A stretch of 64,000 bases of DNA, taken from Kitasatospora sp. A2-31 (lineage in GTDB: Bacteria; Actinomycetota; Actinomycetes; Streptomycetales; Streptomycetaceae). A model generated the notes under the pieces. That model searched no databases and was not told the DNA's origin. It saw nothing but the letters and a program-made list of their open reading frames with translations. The stretch's first letter is position 1. The number at the start of each line of letters is the position of its first letter. The DNA lies in contig NZ_JAKNTA010000007.1 in assembly GCF_022288725.1 (NCBI RefSeq), positions 228,966 through 292,965 on the forward strand, in the 5' to 3' direction. This document shows, piece after piece, positions 49,662-59,000 of this stretch. Both the position numbers and the translations under genes were made by a program.

Positions 49662-50522
49662 ATGGGTACCCCCGTCGACGAACTCGTCGAACTGCTGGAC
49701 CTCGAGCAGATCGAGCTGAACATCTTCCGCGGTCGCAGCCCCGAGGAGGCACTCCAGCGGACCTTCGGCGGCCAGGTCGCCGGCCAGGCGCTGGTCGCGG
49801 CGGGGCGCACGGTGGACAGCGACCGCCCCGTGCACTCACTGCACGCCTACTTCCTGCGCCCCGGGGTGCCCGGTGTCCCGATCGTCTACCAGGTGGACCG
49901 GATCCGGGACGGCCGCTCCTTCACCACCCGCCGGGTGCTCGCCATCCAGGGCGGCCGCTCGATCTTCGCGCTCACCGCCGACTTCCACCTCCCGGAGGAG
50001 GGAAGCATCGAGCACCAGGACCCGATGCCGGACGTCGCCGCTCCCGAGGACCTGCCGAGCGCGCTGGAGGAGGTCGGCTCCCGGCTCGGCGAGCTGCCGC
50101 CGTTCATCAGCCGCAGACAGCCCTTCGACGTCCGGTACGTCGACCGGCTGCGCTGGAGCAAGGAGGAGCTGGACGGCGTCGAGGCCCGTAGCGGCGTCTG
50201 GCTGCGCACCAACGGCTCGCTGCCCGACGACCCGCTGATCCACGTCTGCGCCCTGACCTACGCGAGCGACATGACGCTGCTGGACGCCGTCCGCGCCCCC
50301 GTCGAGCCGCTCTGGGGCACCCGCCACTTCGACATGGCCTCGCTCGACCACGCGATGTGGTTCCACCGCCCGTTCCGGACCGACGACTGGCTGCTCTACC
50401 AGCAGGAGTCCCCGATCGCGCACGGCGCGCGCGGCCTCGCCCGCGGACAGATCTACGACCGGAGCGGCCGGCTGGTGGTGTCTGTCGTGCAGGAGGGTCT
50501 GTTCAGGCCCCTGAAGGGATGA
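49662..50522 (+). CDS. tesB: acyl-CoA thioesterase II
   Basis: A 286-aa double hot-dog enzyme that hydrolyses medium- and long-chain acyl-CoA. The N-terminal hot-dog starts VDELVELLDLEQIELNIFRG and has TFGGQVAGQALVAAGRTV and VHSLHAYFLRPG. The C-terminal hot-dog holds ALTYASDMTLLDAV with the catalytic Asp and SLDHAMWFHRPFRTDDWLLY. Length and motifs match TesB throughout. ATG 49662 has a clear GGAGAGGA. Confidence 0.95.
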   Translation: MGTPVDELVELLDLEQIELNIFRGRSPEEALQRTFGGQVAGQALVAAGRTVDSDRPVHSLHAYFLRPGVPGVPIVYQVDRIRDGRSFTTRRVLAIQGGRSIFALTADFHLPEEGSIEHQDPMPDVAAPEDLPSALEEVGSRLGELPPFISRRQPFDVRYVDRLRWSKEELDGVEARSGVWLRTNGSLPDDPLIHVCALTYASDMTLLDAVRAPVEPLWGTRHFDMASLDHAMWFHRPFRTDDWLLYQQESPIAHGARGLARGQIYDRSGRLVVSVVQEGLFRPLKG

Positions 50523-50570
50523 ACCACCCCCGTGGCCGGTGTTGACGTGTTGACGTGGTGGTGTGTCGAG

Positions 50571-50658
50571 ACGTGTCGACGCGATGGCGTACTCATGTCG
50601 CGCCGTGCCAATGTCGTCACGCGCCGATGTCGGGTCTGTACGGACACGTGTCGACGCG
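50571..50658. repeat. ACGTGTCGACGCG direct repeats upstream of the DUF1684 gene
   Basis: ACGTGTCGACGCG occurs at 50571-50583 and 50646-50658, 75 bp apart, each containing the palindrome GTCGAC. GTTGACGTG is also doubled just upstream (50540-50557). They lie in the 240-bp gap between tesB and the DUF1684 gene, which is AT-richer than its surroundings, so they may be regulatory sites. Confidence 0.5.
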
Positions 50659-50762
50659 GCGACCCTTGACGGAGCAGGAAGGCCTGCCGGCAGGCCGGCC
50701 GGGAGGCCCGTGGGGAAGTCCTGTCAGCAAGGCCTGCGGGCCTCGGACGGAAGTGGGAGGGC

Positions 50763-51560
50763 ATGCCGATGACGGCGACAGCCGCGGAGGAATGGAAGCA
50801 CTGGAGCGACGGCCGGGCAGCCGCCGTGAGCTCACCGCACGGGCCGCTGGCGCTCACCGGCACGCACTGGCTGGAGCCCGAACCCGCCGAGATCGCCGGC
50901 CTGCCCGGCCGCTGGTGGGCTGACGCGGAGGGCGTCCGGCTCCGGGCGGTGGCCGCGGACGGCATCACCGTCGCCGGCGCCACCGGTCCGGTCGACGGCG
51001 AGGTCCTGCTCCGCCCGGACACCGACCCGGCCGCCGACACCGCTTCGCGGGGCGAGGTGCTCCTCGTCCCGATCGAGCGCGAGGGCGAGCTGGCCCTCCG
51101 GGTCTTCGACCCGGACGCACCGCGCCGGGCGTCCTTCGCCGGGATCTCCGCGTACTCCTACTCGCCGGAGTGGGCCGTCCCGGCGGTCTTCACCCCGTTC
51201 GAGAGCGGCGACGACCAGGCCGTGGTGGTGGCGAATGCGGACGGCAAGGAGCGCCCGCTGGCCGTCACCGGCCGGGTCTCCTTCACCGTCGCGGGGGAGC
51301 ACCGCACCCTCACGGTCAGCCGCGCTGCCAACGGTCTCACCGGCGTCATCGCCGACGCGAGCAGCGGGACGGACACCTACCGCTTCCGGTTCATCAGCCT
51401 GCCCGCGCCCGACGCGGACGGCCACACGGTGCTCGACTTCAACCGCGCGTACCTGCCGCCGTGCGCCTTCGCCGACCACTTCATCTGCCCGTTCCCGCCG
51501 CCGGGCAACCGGCTGGACTTCGTGGTCGAGGCAGGGGAGAAGCAGGTCCTCACGCGTTAG
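50763..51560 (+). CDS. DUF1684 family protein
   Basis: A 265-aa protein with the family pattern: EEWKHWSDGRAAAVSSPHGP and LALTGTHWLEPEP at the start, RRASFAGISAYSYSPEWAVP in the middle, and HTVLDFNRAYLPPCAFADHF with CPFPPPGNRLDFVVEAGEK at the end. The conserved Asp/Asn/Arg and Cys residues suggest an active or binding site, but no reaction is known for DUF1684. It starts at ATG 50763 after GGGAGGG. There is no signal peptide. Confidence 0.9.
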   Translation: MPMTATAAEEWKHWSDGRAAAVSSPHGPLALTGTHWLEPEPAEIAGLPGRWWADAEGVRLRAVAADGITVAGATGPVDGEVLLRPDTDPAADTASRGEVLLVPIEREGELALRVFDPDAPRRASFAGISAYSYSPEWAVPAVFTPFESGDDQAVVVANADGKERPLAVTGRVSFTVAGEHRTLTVSRAANGLTGVIADASSGTDTYRFRFISLPAPDADGHTVLDFNRAYLPPCAFADHFICPFPPPGNRLDFVVEAGEKQVLTR

Positions 51561-51855
51561 CGCAGGGCCGGGGCCGGCCCGGGCCGGGGCCGGGCGGAAG
51601 GGGGTGGGGGCGGGGCGCGCGGGCTCCCTCGCGGTCGGCACGCCGCTGCTGCGGGTGGGCCGCTGCGGTCGGACGACGGCACGGACAACCGCGGTCGGAC
51701 CGCCGTGATCGGACCGTCGCGGTCGGGCGCCGGCCGGCGGCGGCGATCAGCACGCTCGCGGCCGTCGCTTATGGACGCTGGTCACGGCAGACGGAGGCCT
51801 GCAGCCGGCGCCCCGGTGGCGGCCCGGTCGGCGGGCGGAGTGAATATGGGGCACT

Positions 51856-53250
51856 GTGTCGACCAATCATCCTGCCAATTCGACGGCCGCCCCCGGGGCG
51901 CCCGAACCCGGCGCAGTGCCGCCCTCCGAGCCGTCCGACGCCCTGGCGCCGGCCGCCGCCTCCCGGTCCGCGCTCCCGGACGGCCCGCTCCCGGACGGCC
52001 CGCTCCCCTGGCACCGCAGACTGGCCCGTGGGGCCTTCGCCGACCTCAGCCCGCTGCGCGACCACGCCGACTACCGGCGGGTCTGGTTCGGCCAGGCGGT
52101 CTCCTCGATCGGCCAGCAGATGACCGCCGTCGCCGTCTCGGTCCAGGTCTACGACCTCACCGGCTCGAGCTTCGCCACCGGTCTGGTCGGGCTCTTCTCC
52201 CTCTTCCCCCTGATCGCCTTCGGCCTCTACGGCGGCGCGATCGCCGACACCGCGGACCGCCGCCGCCTCGGCCTGATCGGTTCCGCCGGCCTCGCCGCCG
52301 TCTCCGCCGTCCTGGCCGCCCAGGCCATCGCCGGCCTCGGCCTGGTCGCCGTCCTCTACGCCGCCGTGGCCGCCCAGGCGGGCTTCTTCGCGCTCAGCTC
52401 GCCCGCCCGCTCGGCGATGGTCCCCCGCCTCGTCCCGGCGCACCAGCTCCCCGCGGCGAACGCCCTGAACACCGTCAGCATGAACCTCGGCCTCACCGTC
52501 GGCCCCATGCTCGGCGGCGTCCTGATCGGCGCCTACGGCGCCCAGGCCGCGTACCTCGTCGACACCGTCGCCTTCGGCGCCACCCTCTACGCGATGTGGC
52601 GCCTGCCCGCCATGCTCCCGCTCGGCGAGCGCAAGGGCCGCGCCTCCGTCCTGGACGGCCTGCGCTTCCTCCGCGAGCAGCCCAACCTGCGCACCAGCTT
52701 CCTCGCCGACCTCGCAGCGATGATCTTCGGCATGCCGCGCGCCCTCTTCCCGGCCATCGCGGTCACCTTCTACGCCGGCGACGCCCGGACCGTCGGCCTG
52801 CTCGTCTCCGCCCCCGCCGTCGGCGCCCTGGTCGGCGCCCTCTTCTCCGGCTGGGTCGGCAAGGTCAACCGCCAGGGGGCCGCCGTCCTGGCCGCCGTCG
52901 CCGCCTGGGGCCTCGCCATCGCCGCCTTCGGCCTGATCCACAACCTCTGGCTCGGCCTCCTCCTGCTCGCCGTCGCGGGCTGCGCGGACACCGTCAGCAT
53001 GATCTTCCGCAACACGATGATGCAGGTCGCAGCCCCGGACGAGATGCGCGGCCGGCTCCAGGGCATCTTCATCGTGGTGGTCGCCGGCGGCCCCCGCCTC
53101 GGCGACTTCGAGTCCGGCGCCGTCGCCTCCCTCACCAGCCCCGCCACCTCCGTGGTCAGCGGCGGCCTGGCCTGCGTCGCCGCCATCCTCCTCCTCGCCG
53201 CCCGCCGCCCCGCCTTCCTCCGCTACGACGCCCGCAACCCCACCCCCTGA
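51856..53250 (+). CDS. MFS transporter (EntS-like)
   Basis: A 464-aa membrane protein. A hydrophilic Pro/Ala-rich N-terminus of about 60 residues is followed by DYRRVWFGQAVSSIGQQMTA and about 12 hydrophobic segments. The MFS loop motif is seen in YGGAIADTADRRRLGLIG. The arrangement resembles the enterobactin exporter EntS group, so efflux of a small molecule or siderophore is possible but not shown. The start is GTG 51856 with no strong ribosome binding site; a later start near the first membrane segment cannot be excluded. It is the last core-region gene before the tRNA. The 295-bp gap before it contains GCGGTCGGAC repeats and no gene. Confidence 0.88.
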   Translation: MSTNHPANSTAAPGAPEPGAVPPSEPSDALAPAAASRSALPDGPLPDGPLPWHRRLARGAFADLSPLRDHADYRRVWFGQAVSSIGQQMTAVAVSVQVYDLTGSSFATGLVGLFSLFPLIAFGLYGGAIADTADRRRLGLIGSAGLAAVSAVLAAQAIAGLGLVAVLYAAVAAQAGFFALSSPARSAMVPRLVPAHQLPAANALNTVSMNLGLTVGPMLGGVLIGAYGAQAAYLVDTVAFGATLYAMWRLPAMLPLGERKGRASVLDGLRFLREQPNLRTSFLADLAAMIFGMPRALFPAIAVTFYAGDARTVGLLVSAPAVGALVGALFSGWVGKVNRQGAAVLAAVAAWGLAIAAFGLIHNLWLGLLLLAVAGCADTVSMIFRNTMMQVAAPDEMRGRLQGIFIVVVAGGPRLGDFESGAVASLTSPATSVVSGGLACVAAILLLAARRPAFLRYDARNPTP

Positions 53251-53394
53251 CCCCCACCACCCCGCCACCCGGATACCTGGCAGCGAGCACCCCCCGACGT
53301 GCTGTATTGTTTTCCACGTCGCCGGGACACCAGCGACAAGGTCGAGAAGCCCCACCGCAGAGCCCCCCAGGCTCCGCCGAAGGCGCCGAGACCA

Positions 53395-53468
<74 letters not shown>

Positions 53469-53478
53469 CGTGAGTCGG

Positions 53479-53520
53479 AAAGGCCGTTGGCCGGGTTGAC
53501 GCCCAGGTGAACGGCCTTTT
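53479..53520 (+). terminator. terminator after tRNA-Pro
   Basis: AAAGGCCGTT at 53479-53488 pairs with AACGGCCTTT at 53510-53519, followed by one more T, so it can stop transcription in either direction. It begins 11 nt after the tRNA. Confidence 0.8.
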
Positions 53521-53980
53521 GCATGACATGGCGTCAGATTTGACAGGCACTCGTTCGCATACGACTGGGGACCGGATGGGGACCAAGTGGCCTCGGAGTG
53601 GTCGAATTCGGGGGTCGAGACCTTCCGTAAGGGGCGTTTCTGGCCCCAAAAATGACTACCCACGGTGACCGATATCGAATCGTGACTATCAACTTTTCGA
53701 CACCTCCCGACGTAATCCGGCCATGTTTTCGGGCAGTTGGGCGATCGTCTTCGAATCTGTCAAGACGTCAGCAGATTTCGTGACCTCGTGCCGGAGGCAT
53801 CGCCTGGGGCCTTCCGGACGCCTCCGTGGGCTCGGCCCAGGCCCGCCCGTGGCCCGCGATCGTCTACACACGGTGACCATCGCCGAGACGGCATGAGGGG
53901 GAGGATCGACCCGACGGCCACGGCACTGAGGCCGCGGAGCGCCGGCAGGCGAGCTCCGATGCGACGGAGCTGGCCCACGG
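53521..53980. other. gene-free stretch between the tRNA-Pro terminator and the CRISPR array
   Basis: A 460-bp region, AT-richer than the core genes up to about 53800. It has TGGGGACC twice (53565-53580), a hint of integrase-type 3' sequence, but no integrase gene. The last part (53930-53980) may hold a decayed repeat (GCGAGCTCCGATGCGACGG). It is the array's leader-distal flank if the leader is on the right. Confidence 0.5.
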
Positions 53981-54690
53981 GCTGAGGATGGTGCCGCACC
54001 GGGACGGCGACAGCCGGATCTCCCGCCGAGCTGGTACTGGCCGGGCAGCTGCGATGGTGCTGCACCTGGATGGTACGAGCGACCGGCCGGCTGGCGGGCC
54101 TGGATCTCCGGCAGTACGTACCTTCGATGGTGCCGCACCGAAGTGGTGCGGAGGCACTCTGGGGCGGGTTGCGGACGATATGGAAGTTGACCTTGCTGTG
54201 ATGGGGCCGCACCGGGCTGGTGCAGAGCGACCCCCACGACGACTGCCGCTTGGACTGGCCATTGAAAGTGCTGCGATGGTGCCGACCAGGGTGGCTCGGA
54301 GCGACCCATGGGGCCTTGGACACCAGCGTTGCCGAGCATCGTGCTGCGATGGTGCCGCACCGAAGTGGTGCGGAGGCACTGAGCAGGTCCACCTCCCATC
54401 CGGCTTGATCCGGTATCTGCGATGGAGCCGCACCCGTGGGTTGCGGAGGTGTGACGCACGAGCAGTTCGGTGCGGCGCGCGCCATGATGCTGCGATGGAG
54501 CCGCACTGGGGTGATGCGGAGAGACCCGGGCCGCCGAGGCTCCCGCCCCCGTGCCGCTGGGCAGCCTTCGATGGTGCCGCACCGAAGTGATGTGGAGGCA
54601 CTTGAGCGCCGCTTCCGCCTCGGTGTCCCCGAGATGCTGCTGTGATGGAGCCGCACCGAAGTGGTGCGGAGATACTCCACGACGCTATGA
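53981..54690 (-). CRISPR. CRISPR array, left segment (10 repeats)
   Basis: Ten repeat units of 36-37 nt start at 53981, 54048, 54121, 54195, 54270, 54343, 54416, 54489, 54565 and 54639, separated by unique 36-38 nt spacers in most cases. The well-kept 5' part reads GCTGCGATGG, then TGCCGCACC or AGCCGCACC; a 4-5 nt loop and the arm GGTGCGG follow, then a variable tail. The first unit lacks the right arm, as expected for an old, leader-distal end. The last spacer begins at 54676 and is cut by an IS at 54690. Strand is inferred from the leader side and the adjacent cas genes; the opposite direction is possible. Confidence 0.93.
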
Positions 54691-54713
54691 GAGGGCGTTA
54701 AGTCCGTTTCTGG
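54691..54713 (+). repeat. IS left terminal inverted repeat
   Basis: A 23-bp repeat matching the complement of 56026-56048 at 22 positions; it starts GAGGGCGTTAAG and ends CCGTTTCTGG. Confidence 0.92.
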
Positions 54714-54791
54714 ATGATCTGGTGTCGCCCGTTCGTGGGTAGGGAGCCGTTCGGGCTGACTCGCATGTCGTGTGCATGATGGGGTCGGAGT

Positions 54792-55646
54792 ATGGAACGG
54801 ATGCCGTACTCAACGGACTTGTCCGACGGGCAGTGGGCCTTGATCGAGCCGCTGGTCACCGCATGGAAGCAGGAGCGGGTGTCTCGGTCGGCGACCGGGG
54901 ACCCGGGCTCCTGCGATCTGCGCGAGGTCGTGAACGCGCTGCTATACCAGAACCGGACGGGGTGTCAGTGGCGGCTCCTGCCGCATGACCTACCGGCCTG
55001 GTCGGCGGTGTTCTACTACTTCACTTTGTGGCGCCAGGACGGGCTTGACCAGCGGATCCAGGAGATCCTGCGCTGCCAGGTGAGGGAGCGGGCCCGGCGA
55101 TTAGAGGACCCGTCCCTGGTGATCATCGACACCCAGTCCGTCCGTGCGGCGGCCGGGGTGCCGAAGGAGACGACGGGGCTGGACGCGAACAAGAAGACGC
55201 CCGGCAGGAAGCGGGGGCTGGCCGTCGACGTGCTGGGCCTGGTCATCGGCGTGGTGGTCCTGGCTGCGAGCGCGCACGACAACGAGGCCGGCATCGCCCT
55301 GCTGGACCAGGCGGCCGAACGGTGCGGTATGCGCCTGGAGAAAGCCCTGGTAGACCAGGGCTTCAAGGACGCCGTGATCATCCACGGGGCGGTGAAGGAC
55401 ATCACCGTCGAGGTGGTCCGCCGCAACCCCGCCGACCAGGGCAAGGGGTTCGTCCCGCAGCCGAAGCGGTGGGTGGTCGAGCAGGTCAACGGCACCCTCA
55501 TGCTCCACCGGCGCCTGGCCCGCGACTACGACCACCGGCTGGACAACGCCGCCTCCCGCGTCTACTGGGCCTCCACCGCCGGCATGCTCCGCCGCCTCAC
55601 CACCCTCAGCCCCGCCTGGCGCGACGACGTCGAGCTGGCCGCGTGA
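54792..55646 (+). CDS. IS5-family DDE transposase
   Basis: A 284-aa transposase. The N-terminal part, YSTDLSDGQWALIEPLV and EVVNALLYQNRTGCQWRLLP, is the family's DNA-binding region. The catalytic acids are visible in VIIDTQSVRAA (first Asp), ALVDQGFKDAVI (second Asp), and VVEQVNGTLMLHRRL (Glu, followed by the family's Arg). KKTPGRKRGLAVDVLGL matches IS5-group enzymes. No frameshift or internal stop is seen, so it may still be active. ATG 54792 or ATG 54801 could be the start. The stop overlaps the next ORF by GTGA. Confidence 0.93.
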   Translation: MERMPYSTDLSDGQWALIEPLVTAWKQERVSRSATGDPGSCDLREVVNALLYQNRTGCQWRLLPHDLPAWSAVFYYFTLWRQDGLDQRIQEILRCQVRERARRLEDPSLVIIDTQSVRAAAGVPKETTGLDANKKTPGRKRGLAVDVLGLVIGVVVLAASAHDNEAGIALLDQAAERCGMRLEKALVDQGFKDAVIIHGAVKDITVEVVRRNPADQGKGFVPQPKRWVVEQVNGTLMLHRRLARDYDHRLDNAASRVYWASTAGMLRRLTTLSPAWRDDVELAA

Positions 55647-56041
55647 ACGTCACTGAACTCCTGCGGCTGTTGCAAGCCGAACACGACGAGACCGCTGCAC
55701 GCGCCGACCACCTGCGCGAACAGATCGACCAACTCACAACTGCCCTCACCGAGGTCGAGGCTCGACTCGCCGAGATCGTCACTACCGGCAAGGTCATCGG
55801 CGGCCTCGCCCTGCCCGACCACGAACCGGCCTCTGCGGAGACCGCCACGGTCTACCAGCGCATCGTGACCGCCTTCAACGAGCATCCCGGGCAGGTCTTC
55901 CGGGTTCGCGAACTACACGAACTCCTCGGCCTGCGAACCGACGAGCCCTCGATCAACGTCACCCGCTCCCGCCTGGGACGACTCGTCCGCCAGGGACTCC
56001 TCGAACAACCCGGACGCGGCCGCTACCAGAAACGGACTTAA
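55643..56041 (+). CDS. IS passenger protein: coiled coil plus winged-helix-like domain
   Basis: A 132-aa protein starting at GTG within the transposase stop. Residues 1-55 are a probable coiled coil (LLRLLQAEHDETAARADHLR, then ALTEVEARLAEIV). Residues 70-130 resemble a small winged helix, VYQRIVTAFNEHPGQVFRVR and RLGRLVRQGLLEQPGRGRYQ, as in regulators that test promoter or end DNA. Its TAA stop lies inside the right inverted repeat, so it belongs to the element. It may assist or regulate transposition; this is inferred from overlap and fold only. Confidence 0.75.
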   Translation: MNVTELLRLLQAEHDETAARADHLREQIDQLTTALTEVEARLAEIVTTGKVIGGLALPDHEPASAETATVYQRIVTAFNEHPGQVFRVRELHELLGLRTDEPSINVTRSRLGRLVRQGLLEQPGRGRYQKRT

Positions 56042-56048
56042 CGTCCTC
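56026..56048 (-). repeat. IS right terminal inverted repeat
   Basis: The right 23-bp end, reading CCAGAAACGG then ACTTAACGTCCTC on plus. It contains the stop codon of the passenger ORF. Confidence 0.92.
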
Positions 56049-59000
56049 TGAGGTGGCTGTCTGACCCGAAGGAACTGCTATGGTGCCGCATTGGGTTGGT
56101 GCGGAGCGGCTGTGATGGATCGCGGCCGTGAGCTCTCCGATGCGGTGGCTGCGATGGAGCCGCACCGAGATGGTGCGGGGAGACGTCGGGCGCCGGAGCC
56201 GAGTTCGGTCTTCTTATCCATGCTGCGATGGTGCCGCGCCGCTGGACGCGGAGGAACGCGGTGGTCTGGCTGGTCACCGAGGCGCCGGACGAGCTGCGAT
56301 GGTGCTGCACCGGGATGGTGCGGAGCAACATGCCGGCCCGGGTGGTCGTCACGGTCGGGAGATCGAAGCTGCGATGGTGCCGTACCGGGAGGTGCGGAGC
56401 GACGAAATGGTCACCTCGCGGCTCGCCACGGAGCGGAGCTGCGATGGTGCCCCAACAGGGGTGCGGAGCGAGTGGGCAGGTTCAGCTCCTCGGTCATCTG
56501 GACGTCGGCGCTGTGATGGTGCCGCACCGGAACGGTGCGGAGCGACGTGAGGCGCACGGCGCGGAAGTGCCACGTGCGACCTAGCTGCGAGGGTGCCGCA
56601 CCGGGACGATGCGGAGCGACTTGGGAGGACCTCGAGCACGGCCAGGTGGCGTCGAAGCTGCAATGGTGCCCGCACCAGGACAGTGCGGAGCGATTCGCGG
56701 GCCGCGGCGAGGGCTTCCTCGACCGTGTCGCTGCAATGGTGCCGCACCGGGATGGTGCGGAGTTCCGCTTACAGCGGGCCGGCCGGCCCGCCGACATCGT
56801 CCTGTGGCTGCGGTAAAGCCGCGCTGGTGAGGTACAGAGGAACGGTGCGATCCTGGCAGTCCGCAGGTTCCAGCACTGGGTGCTGCGATGGTGGTTGCGG
56901 TGTTCGGCGGTAAGGGCGGTATCGGGCTGCGATGGTGCCGAACCCGGATGGTGCGGAGCGACGGCGGTGTGCGCCAGCTACGGGTTCATGGAGAACGCGC
57001 TGCGATGATGCCGTACCGGGACAGTGCGGAACGACACGGCCACCACGCGCACTGCACCAGTGAGCTGCAGTCGCTGTGATAGTCCCGCACCCTGATGATG
57101 CGGAGCGACGGGTGCGTCAGCTGCCGTACGTGACGGTCGAGCAGGGGCTGCGATGGTGCCGCACCGGGATGGTGCGGAGCGACGCCTACACGGCCGACAA
57201 CGAGGCCGCGAAGTTCGCCGTGCTGCGATGGTGCCGCACCGGGACGGTGCGCAGCGGCGACGTGGGACCGGTCGCGGTTCGACCTGGGCGCGGAGCTGCG
57301 TTGGTGTCGCACCGGGATGGTGCGGAGCGACGTCGGCACCCACCACGTGACCGTCTTGATGAGGATGCTGCGATGGTGCCAAACCGGGACGGTACGGAGC
57401 GACGTCAGTCCTGGAAGTACATGGTGTGGTCGGGGTTGTTGCTGCGATGGTGCCACACCGGGATGGTGCGGAGCGACCCCGGATCTCGTCGTACCGTTGC
57501 CCGGCCGACTTGTCGCTGCGATGGTGCCGCACCCGGGTGGTGCGGAGCGACCGTGGAGCCGAGCCTCCAGAGCCTGTGCGAGGAGTTCCCTGCGATGAAC
57601 CGGCGCCGAAGTGGTCCGGAGACGCCCAACAACATTCTCGGCGGCGGGATGTCGGGCACCGCGCTGCGATGGTGCCGCACCGGCGAGGTGCGGAGGAAGA
57701 CTCGACTTGAGGTGTCGGCCGGCGGGCAGCACCTTGCTGCGATGGTGCCGCACCGGCGAGGTGCGGGGGAGGAGGCGGGGGAGGGAGTCGAGCTGGGCCG
57801 CGGAAAGGCTGTGATGGTGCCGCGCTCTAGAGGCGCGGAGGAACGACGAGGCCACGCTGATCTGCAGCATGCCGCTGGAGCTGCGATGGTGCCGCATTGG
57901 GGAGGTGCGGAGCGACATCTTGGCAGCCCTGCGGACGCTCATTAAGCCACGCTCGCTGCGATGGTGCCGCACCCATGTGGTGCGGAGGAACCCGTACGGC
58001 ACGGAGGCCTTCGCGGTGGCCTTGGGGCTGGGATGGTGCCGCACCGGTGAGGTACGGAGCGACCTCGACAAGGTGGTGCTGATGATCCGGGCGGAGACGC
58101 TGCGATGGTGCCGCACCAGGATGGTGCGGAGGAACCGCCAAGCAGGGCGCTCTTGCCGGTGCGAGGGGGCGCGCTGCGATGCTGCCGACCGGGAGGGTGC
58201 GGAGGGACACGTGCGGGTCACCTCGACGCGGAGGGTGTCAGGGCTGCGATGGCGCCGCACTGAGGCATTGCGGAGGAACTTCAGACCGCGCTGATGCTTA
58301 TTAGCGAAGACGGCAAGCTGCGATGGTGCCGCACCGGCGAGGTGCGGAGGAACGTCGGCTCTGCCGAGCACGGCCAGTGGGTCAACTGGCTGCAATGGAG
58401 CCGCACCGAAGTGGCGCGGAGGCATCAGGCGAGCGGCCCGGCCATCGAGGCCGGCGCCATGCTGCGATGGCGCCGCGCCAGTCAGGTGCGGAGGGGCGAC
58501 GACCCGGCCCCAGGTCAGCGGCTGCAGGACGTGGCTGAGATGATGCCGCACCGCTGAGGTGCGGAGGAACGACGCTCGCCTCGGAACGGATCGGGCCTAC
58601 TCCGGGGCTGAGATGGTGCCGCACCGGAGTGGTGCGGAGGAACTGCTCCAGGGCGTAGAAGGGCGCAGGCCGGCCTAGGCTGCGATGGTGCCGCACTGGC
58701 GAGGTGCGGAGGAACGCCCGCGCCGATCAGGATGGTCAGACGATCGCGAGGTGGGTCACCGCTGATCCGCGTTCAGCGGTCAGTTTTCACCCCTCGCCGA
58801 CATGGGGCCGCACCGATGGGTGCGGAGATGCCGCCTGTACCGGGACACGTTCCGTCACGTCGAGGGACTGCGATGGAGTCGCGCTGGTGAGGTGCGAGAC
58901 GAAGGAGTGCCGCGCGGCTTGAGGGCGCGCTCGATGGTGCGGCGATGGAGCCGCACCGGTGAAGTGCGGAGGGCGGCCGACCGTGGCTGGAGACGTACCG

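Larger units (their letters stand above)
54691..56048 (+). mobile_element. IS5-family insertion sequence inside a CRISPR spacer
   Basis: A 1358-bp element. Its 23-bp terminal inverted repeats (54691-54713 and 56026-56048) differ at one position. They begin GAGGGCGTTAAG on the left and GAGGACGTTAAG on the right (read inward). TGA at 54688-54690 and 56049-56051 is the target duplication, the TNA pattern of the IS1031/IS427 side of IS5. It encodes an apparently intact DDE transposase and an overlapping 132-aa second ORF. Joining the flanks with one TGA restores a 37-nt spacer, so insertion happened after that spacer was acquired. Confidence 0.93.

Noticed and set aside
53540..53660. Possible integrase remnant after tRNA-Pro (TGGGGACC doublet)
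   Set aside because: The frame is only about 40 codons, has no catalytic residues, and no second attachment site is visible in the window.
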